From Carallia brachiata (taxonomy: Eukaryota > Streptophyta > Magnoliopsida > Malpighiales > Rhizophoraceae): DNA of 64,000 bases. The DNA lies in contig JADCRB010000040.1 in the NCBI GenBank assembly GCA_021464245.1, positions 1,280,939 through 1,344,938 of the forward strand. Direction: 5' to 3'. Below the pieces are notes generated by a model. It did no database searches. It saw only the letters and a list, made by a program, of their open reading frames with translations, and was not told the origin of the DNA. Position 1 is the stretch's first letter. Each line of letters starts with the position of its first letter. Made by a program: the position numbers and the translations under genes. Shown one piece after another: positions 24,845-36,090 of the stretch.

Positions 24845-25191
24845 GGGTAATGCTATATAGCACGACAAACAACATCACGAAAAAGCACGAAATTTGTTAT
24901 GTTTTGGTTTAGTTCCTAATTTTTTTAATAAAAACAAAATTTTTACCAAAAAAATCTTAAGTAATATTTAATGTTACTCTAAGTAGCATTTAATATTATC
25001 CTAAATGTCATTTTTATAATAGAAAATTTTACCCTAAATGTAATTAATATTACTCTACATCATGATTTTTAAAAAAAAATTCAAAAAAAAAGAATAAAAA
25101 ACATATTTTGGGTTTTAAATTAAAAAAAAAATCCACATCTTGGAACTCATGCAGCTTTCGTGCAGTTTTTTAGCGTGAAATATCATTATTA
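24845..25191. mobile_element. MITE with TIRs and 9-bp target duplication
   Basis: The left end GGGTAATGCTATATAGCACG and the reverse complement of the right end (TAATAATGATATTTCACGC) are related, both followed by a CACGAAA word. AAAAATTAT flanks both sides (24836-24844 and 25192-25200). The right flank is itself part of a tandem duplication of about 54 bp (25192-25275), which makes the duplication less certain. No coding capacity. Confidence 0.5.
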
Positions 25192-25199
25192 AAAAATTA

Positions 25200-25830
25200 T
25201 TATGATCTTAAGTTTATAAAGAATAATTTTTTATCATTATTCAAAAATTATTATGATCTTAAGTTTATATATAATAATTTTTATATTATGTAAGATATAT
25301 TGACAAAGAATTTATATGAGTTAGTATAAATATAGATAATGAAAAGCAGAAATTAGCACTGATGGCCTATTTGTGAAAATGCAACTGAACTTGTATTTGA
25401 TGACTGTAGATTGAAGCGTGGGAACAGCTCAATCAGACATTCCTTTGGCGTAAGTTATCTGTTCCCTATATAATCAAGCAATTTTTGTATAAGTTTTTTT
25501 TTTAAATGTGAAAGTAAAATTTGTGTGCATACTCAGTAGATATTTATCTTTTGCTGTCTTATGTTAAACTTGTTTAGTGACTTACTATGACCTTTCCTTT
25601 ATATATATAATGGATATATATGTTAAGACAACTCTTAAGTTTTCTGTTGAAGGAGGGTATGTGTACCCCATAACTAACTAGGAAAGTTTGTTGGATTTAT
25701 TCCATGAATGAAAACATTTGCTTGTTATGCATGACACCTAAGAAGGCCTCCAAGTGTGTTGGTATATTAATCGAAAATCGTCTACTACAACTTTCATTTG
25801 AATGGAAAAAAAATCATATCATGCCATATA
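25200..25830. other. intergenic, no gene seen
   Basis: AT-rich sequence with a short tandem duplication at its start. No reading frame or RNA gene was recognised. Confidence 0.55.
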
Positions 25831-26977
25831 CGGTGGTCGACCAGCTCAACTAGCCAAAGTTTGTCAATGAGGTTAGTACAGTTGTGTTGTTGACCACTAT
25901 AGTATGCCAGGGAGGTTAGTGCAGTCATGTGGTCAACCACTATGGTGGACCAAACCTTTATAGTGCTCCCAAGTGTTTTTTTTGGTCAACCACATAATTG
26001 GTTTTGTTTTAGGGATGGCTTGGAGATAGGGAAATAGTAAAATATAATTACTCATACATACAATATATGATGCTTTTAAAGACAATACTATGAGGCGTAG
26101 AAAAATATACAATGCGTATAAAAAAAACGTTATAACTCCTATATTAAATTTTACGAAAAGTTTAGGTAAAATAAACGTATCCCAAAAGAATTAAAGGACC
26201 CATATAACCAAACTATACGGCACATACTACTCTCCAATAGCACACTTTTGGATTAACTATATGACAAAGGTAAGAAAACCATATGCCTCAAAAATACACG
26301 GTGCTTATATAAAATGAAGCGACGCTTGTGAGTCCTCTATACGATTCTTATGACATTACTATATGACACATAAATCAAATATATACGACAACTGTCGAAT
26401 AGTATATGATACTTCTATGAACACACAAACGTTGCGTAAAGGGAAACAAATAACATTAATGAGGAAAAATATATGATGTTTGTACAAAAACCATATGTTG
26501 TCTCTAGAAAAACTGTATGATGCCTAAAGAAAACTATATGGCTCATCTAAGAAATATTAAGACCCTCAATGGCAACTATCTGACAGCTCTATGAACAGTA
26601 TACTATACCCCTATAGAAACTACACAATTCTTTATGCAAAAATATACGACAAATTTGCATTACTATACAATGCAAATTACGAGACGATATGATGCTGTAG
26701 AGGAAAATATACGTTGTATTAGTTGAATAATGATATTTATAATTAATTATTTACAATAGTTAATAACAAGAAAGATTAATTACGCTAAAAAGTTAATAAT
26801 GTTAATTAAAAATTAGTAATAAATAAAAATATTTGTTCTAGAAATTAGTAAGCAATAATTATTTTGTTGAAATTAAAATATAAAGAAGTTGGTAAATCTA
26901 TCTTAGTTACGAAAAAGTTGTGAGTAGAATAATTAGAAACATATCATTTTAATGAAACAATAGATGAATTTATGAAT

Positions 26978-27807
26978 AGGGACGGATCAAGAAAAACTTT
27001 TCGGGGGGAAAACTTAATATGTAAAAATATAATAACAAAAACTAATATCTATGATGAAAACAAAAAAAAAATATGAATTATTTTGAATAATAAACATTAT
27101 ATCTTGTAAATTCTAATGTTTTAAATTTTTTTATTTTTTATACAATCAAATATAATTTTTCTACATTAGTAATCATTTAATTATTTAATAATTTATCTCT
27201 CAAGTGGTTGTATAAAAGATTTTTTATGATATTTTTTGTAAAACAAAATATTTACTATAAATTTTATAACTGATGAAATTGAAGTCAATTTTCTAAACAA
27301 ATACATGTTTGAATATACCATATATTTTTATTATTTTTTTCTTTTTTAATAGCAATCATTGTTAATAATTTATTTCATTAAAAGATAAAGTATTTTTGAA
27401 AAAGTGTTAATATAAACATAAAAAAAGTTATTGAAACAATTTTAAAAATATATGAAAATAAGTTTAGAAACTACATTATAAACAAGTTTATAGAGAAATT
27501 AAAAAAAAATTACAAGTTTCTTTAAGATTATAAAAGAAGAAAAAGTAGAAAGAGGCACAAATGAAAAAAGAAGAAAGAAGAAAAACGGGAAGGGGCACAA
27601 ATGGAAAGAAAAAGAAAAAAAGACATTGAAAGTAAGCCCCAGCATCTCGAACCTATGACATTGATGGGATAAGAGGGGGCAAAAGGATGTATTCCACTGC
27701 GCCAAGACCTTTTTTTGGGGGGGAGGGGACAGCGCATTCCACCACGCTAAGACCTAATTTTTGAGGGGCCAATTGTCCCCTTAGTTTTCTTCTGAATCTG
27801 TCCTTGG
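26978..27807. mobile_element. non-autonomous hAT-like element
   Basis: Left end AGGGACGGATCAAGAAAAAC; the reverse complement of the right end reads CCAAGGACAGATTCAGAAG, so the TIRs are imperfect. Flanking 8-mers TTATGAAT (26970-26977) and TTATGAAC (27808-27815) differ at one base, fitting the 8-bp duplication of hAT elements. G-runs near both ends (26998-27010, 27710-27730) are typical of this common plant repeat type. It splits the 22-bp repeat complex. No transposase. Confidence 0.6.
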
Positions 27808-28314
27808 TTATGAACATAAAGTTATTTTTTCCATCTAGCGAATAGTTAAAAATAGGCAAAAAATAATTCGGTCTATAATGACACTAATAATAATATTATA
27901 TCACAATTCATGTATACGATATAACACAACTAGGAATATATATGACACTTCTCACATAATATATGATACTATTAATGAGTATATAAAATACTTCGTAGAT
28001 AATATATGATATTATCAATGACAGTATAAGACACTTTCTGCGTAACAGGCAACATTACTTATTACCCTGCATGGTACCTTTCATATTTTCTACAAGCAAT
28101 TATGGATTTAAAGTGGAAGCAATTTACAAAGAAAAGCTGAATGATGATTTAGGTGGATGTTATTCCCTCTTATTTTAGAGTTTTTTTTTATATATTTCTT
28201 ACCATTTACTAAGTTTTATTATTCTACTTAAGTGCTTGTGTGTTAAGTCTATACTGGCCTTTTTGCTTTCTATTTACTTTTTTTGGTGGCCTCTAATTAT
28301 TTCCATTTTAATAA

Positions 28315-28450
28315 ATTAAATGTCTATTATATTTCTGTTAGTGGCGTTGTTTAATTCCTTAGAGTCGTCGTTTAGTTCTCGTGTAGGTGTCATATAGTTT
28401 ATATAGAGTTCACGTATAGTTTTCCTCGAGGCTTTATATAATTTCTTTAT
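28315..28450 (-). repeat. 22-bp repeat array (inverted)
   Basis: On the - strand this reads as the same unit as the + arrays. Cores on the + strand, CATATAG at 28391 and CGTATAG at 28413, are 22 bp apart. It lies between + blocks and so forms inverted-repeat arms with them. Confidence 0.6.
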
Positions 28451-28639
28451 AAGTGTTGTATGTTTCTCTTGAAGTGGTTGATTAAAAATTATATATATAA
28501 AAAGAAGTTTTACATCAATCATATTGGTGTGGTGGCAAAACACGCTTTCTACTATTGGCAAGCACATGAGTTCGATGTTTCAAGAATGCACTTTCAATTT
28601 TATTGAAACAAGTGTAATGACGTGGCAAATTTGGATAGC

Positions 28640-28810
28640 ACAATGTCATCAAAATCTGCTAACCAATCCAAGAAAACTGAATTGATTTATTGGTTTGCAA
28701 TCTTACCGGTCCAGTTCACCAAGTTTTGACCAGTTCATTGTTCTTCCAGTTTCAAGACTCTGACCGAACCAGACTTTGGGTTAGTCTATCGCTCAACCAA
28801 TTAAACCGAT
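28640..28810. repeat. fragment rich in ACCGGTYCAGTT-type motifs
   Basis: Repeated words such as ACCGGTCCAGTTCACC and AAACCGATCGGTTTAG resemble those in the repeat at 46975-47480. Probably a remnant of the same DNA-element class. Confidence 0.4.
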
Positions 28811-30734
28811 CGGTTTAGTCCGAATTTGAGAACTAGAGGTATTGTCATTAAGTTCACAATATTTAAGACAAAACAAACCATAACAACTACAACACGTTCA
28901 ATCTGCAACGTTAGACTCCTAGAAAATATAATTAAATAAATGTTAAGCTTGTTAATAATGGAAGAGACATTTTCATTAATAAGTTTGTAAAATCTAAATT
29001 GTACGAAACAAACCCACATTCATTCGGTTTATAGGACACTAATAATAATACTATAAAACAGTTTACAAATGATATATAACACAACTAGATAAACTATACG
29101 ACACTATAATTGAGTCTACATGATACTTTTAAGATAATATACGATACATACAATTTAGAAAATTATATGGTATTTTTAAATTATAAATTATATCATTAGT
29201 AATTTACAAATTACCCCCAAGCTGATGAATGTCCTTTATATGCTTTAAAACTATTAAATGTTATTGGGATCCCGTAGAACATAAAAAAACATTTCTCATG
29301 ATGTTAACAATGAGTAAGACTGTGGTCCACCACTCTGATCTATCATAACAAATTTCTACCCTCTGTTATAAACATTTTTTGTTTTACTTCGGTCAACCGC
29401 ATAGTCGATCAAGAAATATTATGCATCAGATTTTTTTTTTAAGAAAAACAAAATAGTAGTTATAATAAAAAAAATGTACTGATTTTTTCCTGACCTTAGA
29501 TTTTGTAACTTCCATCAAATTTTTGCTCTTAAAAATTCATAACAAATTATACAATTATCAAAAATGAAAAATGTTTAGCCTAAAAATCTCAATAAGCTTT
29601 TGATCCATCCAAAATAAACATAAAGTTTTTTCTTTTTGGTACAGAATAAGATGTTAATCTTAAACTTGAAACTAAGAATTTATGTAATTTTACTACTAAA
29701 TTTTGACTAGTGCCAGAAGTTGAGGAACTAAATAATAAGTTTGGCATTTTAGAGTGGGTTTCCAACTAATTTGAGGAAAAGGCAAAGGTTCTAAGTAAGG
29801 TGTTTGCAGATGAGAGTATATTTGCATCAAATCTATCAATGGCGGATTAGATGATTTTGCATTAATAACCAATTAGTCATCCTACCCAATCCAATCTGCT
29901 ATTTGTAGATTAGATTGAATCATTTTAGTAGATTACATGCAATAAAAAAAATTGTTTCATAACAAATAATTCAGTTATGCACACATTAGTAATAATTATA
30001 TACTATATTTTGCAAATGATATAGGTTACCATTAATTAAGTCTACAATACTATTAAAAAATTATATGACCTCATCTTATAAAATATACGACACTATTAAT
30101 TAGACTATACAATAGTCTTGTGATATTTATATGACACCATTGTAGAAACTATACGACACATTAAAATTAATATATAATTTGAATGAAACTTACTTAACGG
30201 TGTGACTGTTTCTCAAAAGTCTCATATTGTTTCTTTAGATGTGTAGTTAATATTTTGAGAGTTATCATATATTTTTGTTAACTTTATCTTATAGTATCTA
30301 GATAGTTGCCTAATTTCTTATTGGTATCGTATAATTTTTTTAAGATATGAACCAAACACTTTCCTTCTTACCCATGGAGCTTGACACTATTAGTGTCTTT
30401 AAATCTATTATAGAGAATTTTTAAGCTTTCTTTCTCAAGATAAAAGAAACCAAAAATGTGAAAAATATACTTCATGTCATTCTCATTTCTCAACCTAAAC
30501 TTTTATCTTCTATAGTGTTTGACCGAGCAATGATATGCATTTATCTCATCATTCTGACATTCTTTAGTCTACTAAAGTCTTTGACCACTTCCAGACTTTC
30601 ATAAGTCTGATATTGTTTGCCTAACCATGGTAGTTAACCGATCACGCTTCCTCATAATGTGAATGGTTCTGTTTTCATTCGGCTTGTCAAAGTGGTCAAC
30701 TACTTTTATCCACTTCACAGATATTCTTGACAAC

Positions 30735-31445
30735 CTTGGAGACGATATACGTCATATTTGTGCCAACTGAATAAAGAGACAATATGACACATCTATAGAG
30801 AGACAATATGATATAATTAAAAAATACATAAAACACATATAAAACCACAATATGACACTTCTAAGAAATCTATATGATGCTTCAAAAGAATCAATATGAC
30901 ACCTTTAAGAAAAAAAAAATGATAGATTTATGAAAACTTTATGAACCATCTAAAGAAACTATACGACACCCCTAAAAAAACTATAAACGTGCAATTTTTT
31001 TTTTTTGTTTGACTAGAGTGTAATATTTTATTTTCTTTTTGGGTTAAATTATATGTTACTTTGCTTGTTAACAAACATCACTAAAATATGGCAAACAATA
31101 CAACAACTCTGCATACGATGACTATAAAGAAAAAATATGATGCTCATGACGAAACTATCGATGCTTATAAGGGAACCATACAACAACTTTGACGAAAGCA
31201 AACTACCATGATAAGAAAATAATATGATGCTTAAAAAAATACGATGCTGTTAAAGAAATTATATGACTTCTATAAAGAAAACTATGCGACAACTCTTAAG
31301 AAATTAAACTACCCAACTAAGGACACAATATGACATTTAAATGGAAATATACAATGCCTGTAAAGACAAAATACGACAATTTTAAGGAAATTATGATGCT
31401 TATAAGAAAAATATACGACGACTCTTTGGACATTATTATGAGATT
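30735..31445 (+). repeat. clearest 22-bp repeat array (+)
   Basis: Cores of the type TATGACAC or TACGACGC start at 30851, 30873, 30895, 30917, 30940 and 30962, and again at 31329, 31350, 31372, 31392, 31414 and 31437. The steps are 20-23 bp, mostly 22. A poly-T spacer at about 31000-31090 splits the array. Confidence 0.75.
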
Positions 31446-32349
31446 TTGGAGACAATGGATGCCACACTTGTGTAAATATAATTCACTCAAATATAATTTG
31501 CCCAATTTACTACATTAAATTAGCGCTTTTTATTCTTTTAATTTATTTACTAACACTTATTAATTTAAATACATAAATGTTAAGCTTGCTAATAATAGAA
31601 GAGACGTTGTCAATAAGTCTACAATATATAAGTTCTATGAAACAAACCATAACAACCACAATGCCTTCGGCTTATAACGTCAAACTTATGAGACTTTTAT
31701 AACACTTTCTATGAAATTAATCAAATTCCATGAAAAATATAGTTATATAAAAGTTCAGCCTCTTGACAATAGAATATGTTTGGACAATAATGATAGTATC
31801 TTGTACTTAAGCAATGGTCTATATATATAATATTAATAGTAGAATTTGTGTGGACAGTAGTGATATAAATCCATGTTTATATGTCTACACGATTATATGA
31901 CATCGTTAGGATATATATAAAATATATGAAAACTATATGACATATTAGAATTGATATATGATACTGTTAAAGCAATATTAAATAATATACACGACTGTCA
32001 TTAATCGTCATTATTACAATCATTATAAACTTCACGATACTACTGAATACACTCAAGCTTAATTGTTACTAACTGGTACATCTTCATATAAGTGTTTTCA
32101 ACCATGACACGTAAGTGAAACAATGCTTCTCAGCTCAAAATTGATCCATGTCAATTGCAAAGCCCACTTCCATAATCGTTGGGACTCAATAGAGGGAAGA
32201 GAACATCTTAAGGACTACCATAACCCAATATTGATTTTGTCTTCTTTATATCGTCCATGGTAGTGGATCTTGCAAACTTTCTCGTATTGTTTTATTATTC
32301 TATTTTATTTCGGTTAACCATAGTGGTCCGTCAAAATCTCTTTTCATTT

Positions 32350-33290
32350 CATTATTTTGGCTTTAGCTAGCTAAATGTGCTAGGCTTTAGTCCCCAACTT
32401 AAACTATATCTCATGTTTTATATTAATTGTCACTCATATATATTAATTTTGTATTTATCTTACATAATAGAAAATTTTATCTTTATAGATTTATGATCAT
32501 AATATTTTATTATTATTAACAAAATCCATAGTTTAGAAAAGTATGGATTTAGTTCACATTCCTTAAACAAACAAACACTAAAATTTTATGCTATAAAGAT
32601 ATAAATAAGTAAGATTATGTAGATACGTTTGGTAGCACACATATAAATCATATAGTATATTAAATAACATCAAATAATTTATTTATTTTTTAAAATTCAA
32701 TACATATTTCACAACATAATCTTTTAAATCATGGTGCGTCCACGGTGTATCAAAATGTGCCAATTAGCATTCTCTTACATAAATTTCAAAAACAAATCTT
32801 TAAAAATCTAGTAAGTGGAGCCGAAGCACTTTATGTGCTTTTTCCAAAATATCCTTTGGTACTTTCCCATTCTTATCCTTTTCAGTATAAAAACAATAGA
32901 AATATAAAAAAATTTTCTCATTCGCTCTTAGTTGGGTCTCACCAATAGGAAACTACAAAATACTACCTAAGTAACAGCCAAATAATTTTTACATTGGTTT
33001 ATATCTATACCAACCATGACAACAGATTATTATTAGGATCCTTTGATTGTTCCGCACATATCGCACTAGTCAATGGACAAAATATTTCCATTTAGGTTCT
33101 CTTTTGTCCCATTCAAGAAACAAACTTTCTCGTCAGGAGCAGATCCAGAAATTAGTTTGAGTGAAGCCAAAATTTATATGCTTAAAGATTATATGTATGC
33201 GTGTGTGCGTCTGTATTTATATACATATTGTAATTTCATTTTTTACAAAAGAGTAAATAATTACTCTAATTTATATGCTTGAACCTTTTA
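32350..33290. other. intergenic, no gene seen
   Basis: AT-rich sequence with only short frames of no recognisable content. Confidence 0.55.
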
Positions 33291-33620
33291 TTAAAATATA
33301 AATATTCCTTTTTTTCTGCTAATTAAACTTTTTTTTTTACCTTCACAATTAGTAGCATACTTTGTTTGAAATAAAGAATTTATTCGTTGATTAAGGAAAT
33401 TTTGCCAATCTTTGGAGGTTTGTAGGGGCAACAATAGATTTTCAATGGTAGCATAACTCAAAATTTTAAATACTTGACATATAAAACTTCGATTTCGGTT
33501 GCCGCCACAAGTCATCACATGCATCTGCTCATGTTCCTCATGTCTTACGTAAAATTCCCGAGAACCATCTAGTGATAAGACACTACACTAAAAAGAACTG
33601 TCCATTAGTAATTGATGCTC
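33291..33620 (-). pseudogene. possible NLR leucine-rich-repeat remnant
   Basis: A 77-codon - strand open segment (33291-33524) plus its upstream extension to about 33600. It has an LRR-like pattern (QVFKILSYATIENLLLPL, then WQNFLN) reminiscent of the late LRRs of plant CC-NBS-LRR proteins of the RPS2/RPS5 type. No Cys or consensus repeat clinches it. Support is mainly its position and strand next to the better fragment at 33957-34140. Confidence 0.3.
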
Positions 33621-33731
33621 AACATTGCTGTCTATATACATGAACTAATCCCGTAACGCAAGGCTGTCGTGTCGCACATAGAATGAAACTCATTTTACAA
33701 ATAACTAGAGATCAACTTTAAACAGTTATTG

Positions 33732-34390
33732 TTATTTAAAAAAAAATGATTAAATTATTAATAATTTGATTTGTTAGTTTACTGAAGTAATTTTTTATAC
33801 CCAGTGCGCTTGATAATTATGTGAATAAAGAATACTTAAAGCAGAAATTGATTCAAAAATTAATTGAGGCAGAGAAATCAAAATAGTATATTTCATAGTA
33901 AATTGTTTTGAGTGTATATATTTTTTGGTCTTTGAAATTCATTTTTTTTTTGAGAGGAGAGTAAGGAGAAATGATGCTGACATCTCATCAAAGCTTTCCA
34001 AACGAAGAAATCTCACCTTATCAAATAAATGTGTAGGAAATTGGGCATCCAGCATCATTTGTGCGTCGTTAACGGTCAATGTCAATTCTTCCAAGTTGGG
34101 AATGACTTGCACAGGCCAATCAAACAGACAGATTTGAGCGGTGTAAGATTGGATTTTGATTACTTAAAAAAAAAACGATTAAATTATTAATAATTTGATT
34201 TGTTAGTTGACTGAAGTAATTCTTTATACCCAGTAGCTTGATAATTACGTAAATAAAGAATACTCAAAGTAGAAATTGATTCAAAAAATAATTGAGGCAG
34301 AGAAATGAAAATAGTATATTTCATAGTGAATTGTTTTGGGTATATATATATTTTTTGGTCTTTGAAATTCATTTTTTTTTTTTTGAGAGA
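33732..34390. repeat. local direct duplication (about 225 bp, offset about 430 bp)
   Basis: 33732-33956 and 34161-34390 are near-identical over most of their length, including shared stretches such as TAAATTATTAATAATTTG, ATTGAGGCAGAGAAAT and TTTTTTGGTCTTTGAAATTC. The high similarity suggests a duplication younger than the surrounding decay. Confidence 0.85.
33957..34140 (-). pseudogene. NLR leucine-rich-repeat fragment
   Basis: Lies between the two duplicated segments. The - strand gives a continuous open translation of about 60 residues containing VIPNLEELTLTVNDAQMML, then QFPTHLFDKVRFLRLESF. The pattern (PNLEELTL...FP..LF.....LRL) is typical of the LRR region of plant intracellular immune receptors of the CC-NBS-LRR (RPS2/RPS5-like) class. 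No NB-ARC domain (P-loop, GLPL, MHD) was seen nearby, so this is an isolated remnant and not a gene. Confidence 0.5.
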
Positions 34391-35480
34391 GTGACCAAAT
34401 ACTAAGAGAGAATTATTCTACCTCAATTGCTCAACAAAACCATCGGAAAGAATATGTTTCATCAAAATGCAGGAGCTAGTAATTGTGATTATAACAACAT
34501 CTAGTTAGATTTAATCTCATCTACAGGTCCATAGGTGAGGCAATGACTGCTAATTCATTGGTTTTATTTATTAAATTTTCTATGGCTTTTTCCTCTTAGA
34601 TCTTTTGCATCCTTGTTACATTTTCAAAAGACATCAACATCATGCATAATTAAAAAGAACAAAAACATGCTCAACGGCAGTGGCAATATATATAGATAAA
34701 TTAAAATACTAGCTATTATTGGCCTGATCATAATCATGAAAAAGATTTCATATTCATCTATATGGGAAAAAAAAAACAAAACAAAAGAGAGAAAACCTTA
34801 GAGAAAGAAAGAGTTGTGAGATATGAAAAATAAGAAAAAACCGAAAGAAAATTGCACAACATGAAAAAACATAAATCTTTGCCCTGTGATCTCAAATTGC
34901 AACAATGAAAAAACAAAGAATTCACTAATGTCTGTTGCCTTGTCTAAAATTTAAATTAATCTTAATAAAACAAGATTGTAGAATGGTGAGCTAAATTGCA
35001 CCACTGTCCCTTACTAAGAGATGCTAAATTTTAGTATATCTTTATAAGAGAAACTCATAACTGTGAATTCCAAATTGCCATCATTGAGAATGAAAGAACG
35101 AACGTAAATATCAATCTTCATTCAATTAATGCATGTCTTTTTTTTTCACTATCAAAATTGATTCATTTTAACCAACAAATAATTAATTACCATAATATTA
35201 TTCCTCTTTCTCGTATTAGGCAACCAAAGACAAGCAACAAATAAGGAAAAGTATTTTCTAAGCTCCCCTTTATAATATTACGATATAGACTAGTGCATTA
35301 TGATCATTCATCTTTAAAATCGTTGCATCTGTTTATTTAGAAACCTTAATTTATGTTCATTAGCTTATGAGGAAGACAAAAGGAAAGTAACTTACAATTG
35401 TTTAGATTCCAAATTAATAAAAAAAGTTACATTACTTTTTTGTTAACATTCAGTTTTCATTTAAAGATGTAATAAACAAT
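34391..35480. other. intergenic, no gene seen
   Basis: AT-rich sequence with A-rich purine stretches (34770-34920). No coding or RNA gene recognised. Confidence 0.55.
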
Positions 35481-36090
35481 CCTTTCAGCAAGAAAAAGAG
35501 TTTGGTGGTTCTAGAATTGATTCTCTTAATGAAAAGAGATCAATGTCCAGCTGCTAGTAAAACCTTAGATATCTATAAGAGTGTTTGAAAACTCTTTTGT
35601 TAGATGACCTTGGACATTTATATTGAGCTAATCGAAAGATCAAAAGAGGGGCAAAAAGTGAAAGTGAAAGAGCAAGTGCTTTAAAGTGATAAGGTTGAAA
35701 TTGTGAAAGAGTAAGAGCGTTCTACTAATAAGAGTTAGAACATGAGTTTCTAAGTGTTGTGAAGATCTTGGGTAACATATTCTTGCAAACTTTGTGATTT
35801 AAGGTCAAGGAACCATAGTATGATGCTTCATCTTTACTTTACAAAAGAAGAACAAGTTAGTGGATCAAATTCTTAAGGAGAAAATCTTGGAATAGTTGTA
35901 GACTCCCAGTTTGAACCGAATCACTATAAATTATTGAACACTCTATTTTTCCTCATCTCTCATTTATTTCACTCTTTATATTTGTTCATATTACTTGCTC
36001 TATATTCGTATATTACTCAATATTGTGTTTATTAGTTTACTGTTGAGTAGAATATAAATTTAGAGTTGTCCACAGTCCAATAAAATCTTC
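35480..36090 (+). repeat. LTR fragment related to the SIRE-like LTR
   Basis: The order of recognisable words matches the R/U5 part of the LTR at 3950-4500: a gene-like stretch rich in GTGAAAGAG, then AACAAGTTAGTGGA, GACTCCCAGTTTGAACCGAA, then CTCATTTATTTCACTC and TTGCTCTATATTCG. In the 5' LTR the counterparts are AGCTAGTGGAAGTGAATG, GGATTTGAGCCGAA and CTCCTTTACTTTC. Divergence is high. No internal region was found beside it. Confidence 0.5.

Larger units (their letters stand above)
25830..32345. repeat. complex of degenerate 22-bp tandem repeats in both orientations
   Basis: Blocks of a highly diverged 21-23-bp repeat with approximate consensus AAACTATATGACGCTTCTAAAG. + strand blocks: 26060-26715, 27895-28045, 29035-29190, 30000-30175, 30735-31005, 31095-31445 and 31890-32060. 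- strand blocks: 28315-28450 and 30190-30345. Between them are duplicated non-repeat segments: 28850-29110 resembles 31550-31690, and 27870-27955 resembles 29022-29110. Motifs of the type TGGTCAACCACTATGG recur at both outer ends (25930-25995 and 32310-32332) and inside (29322-29410, 30575-30710). No protein-coding frame spans it, and a 22-bp period does not preserve a frame. The layout suggests one or more foldback-type elements, nested and rearranged (inference). I do not recognise the family. Confidence 0.65.

Noticed and set aside
25830..32345. CRISPR-like or protein-coding repeat array
   Set aside because: The units are contiguous and degenerate without unique spacers, the context is a plant genome, and a 22-bp period does not keep a reading frame.
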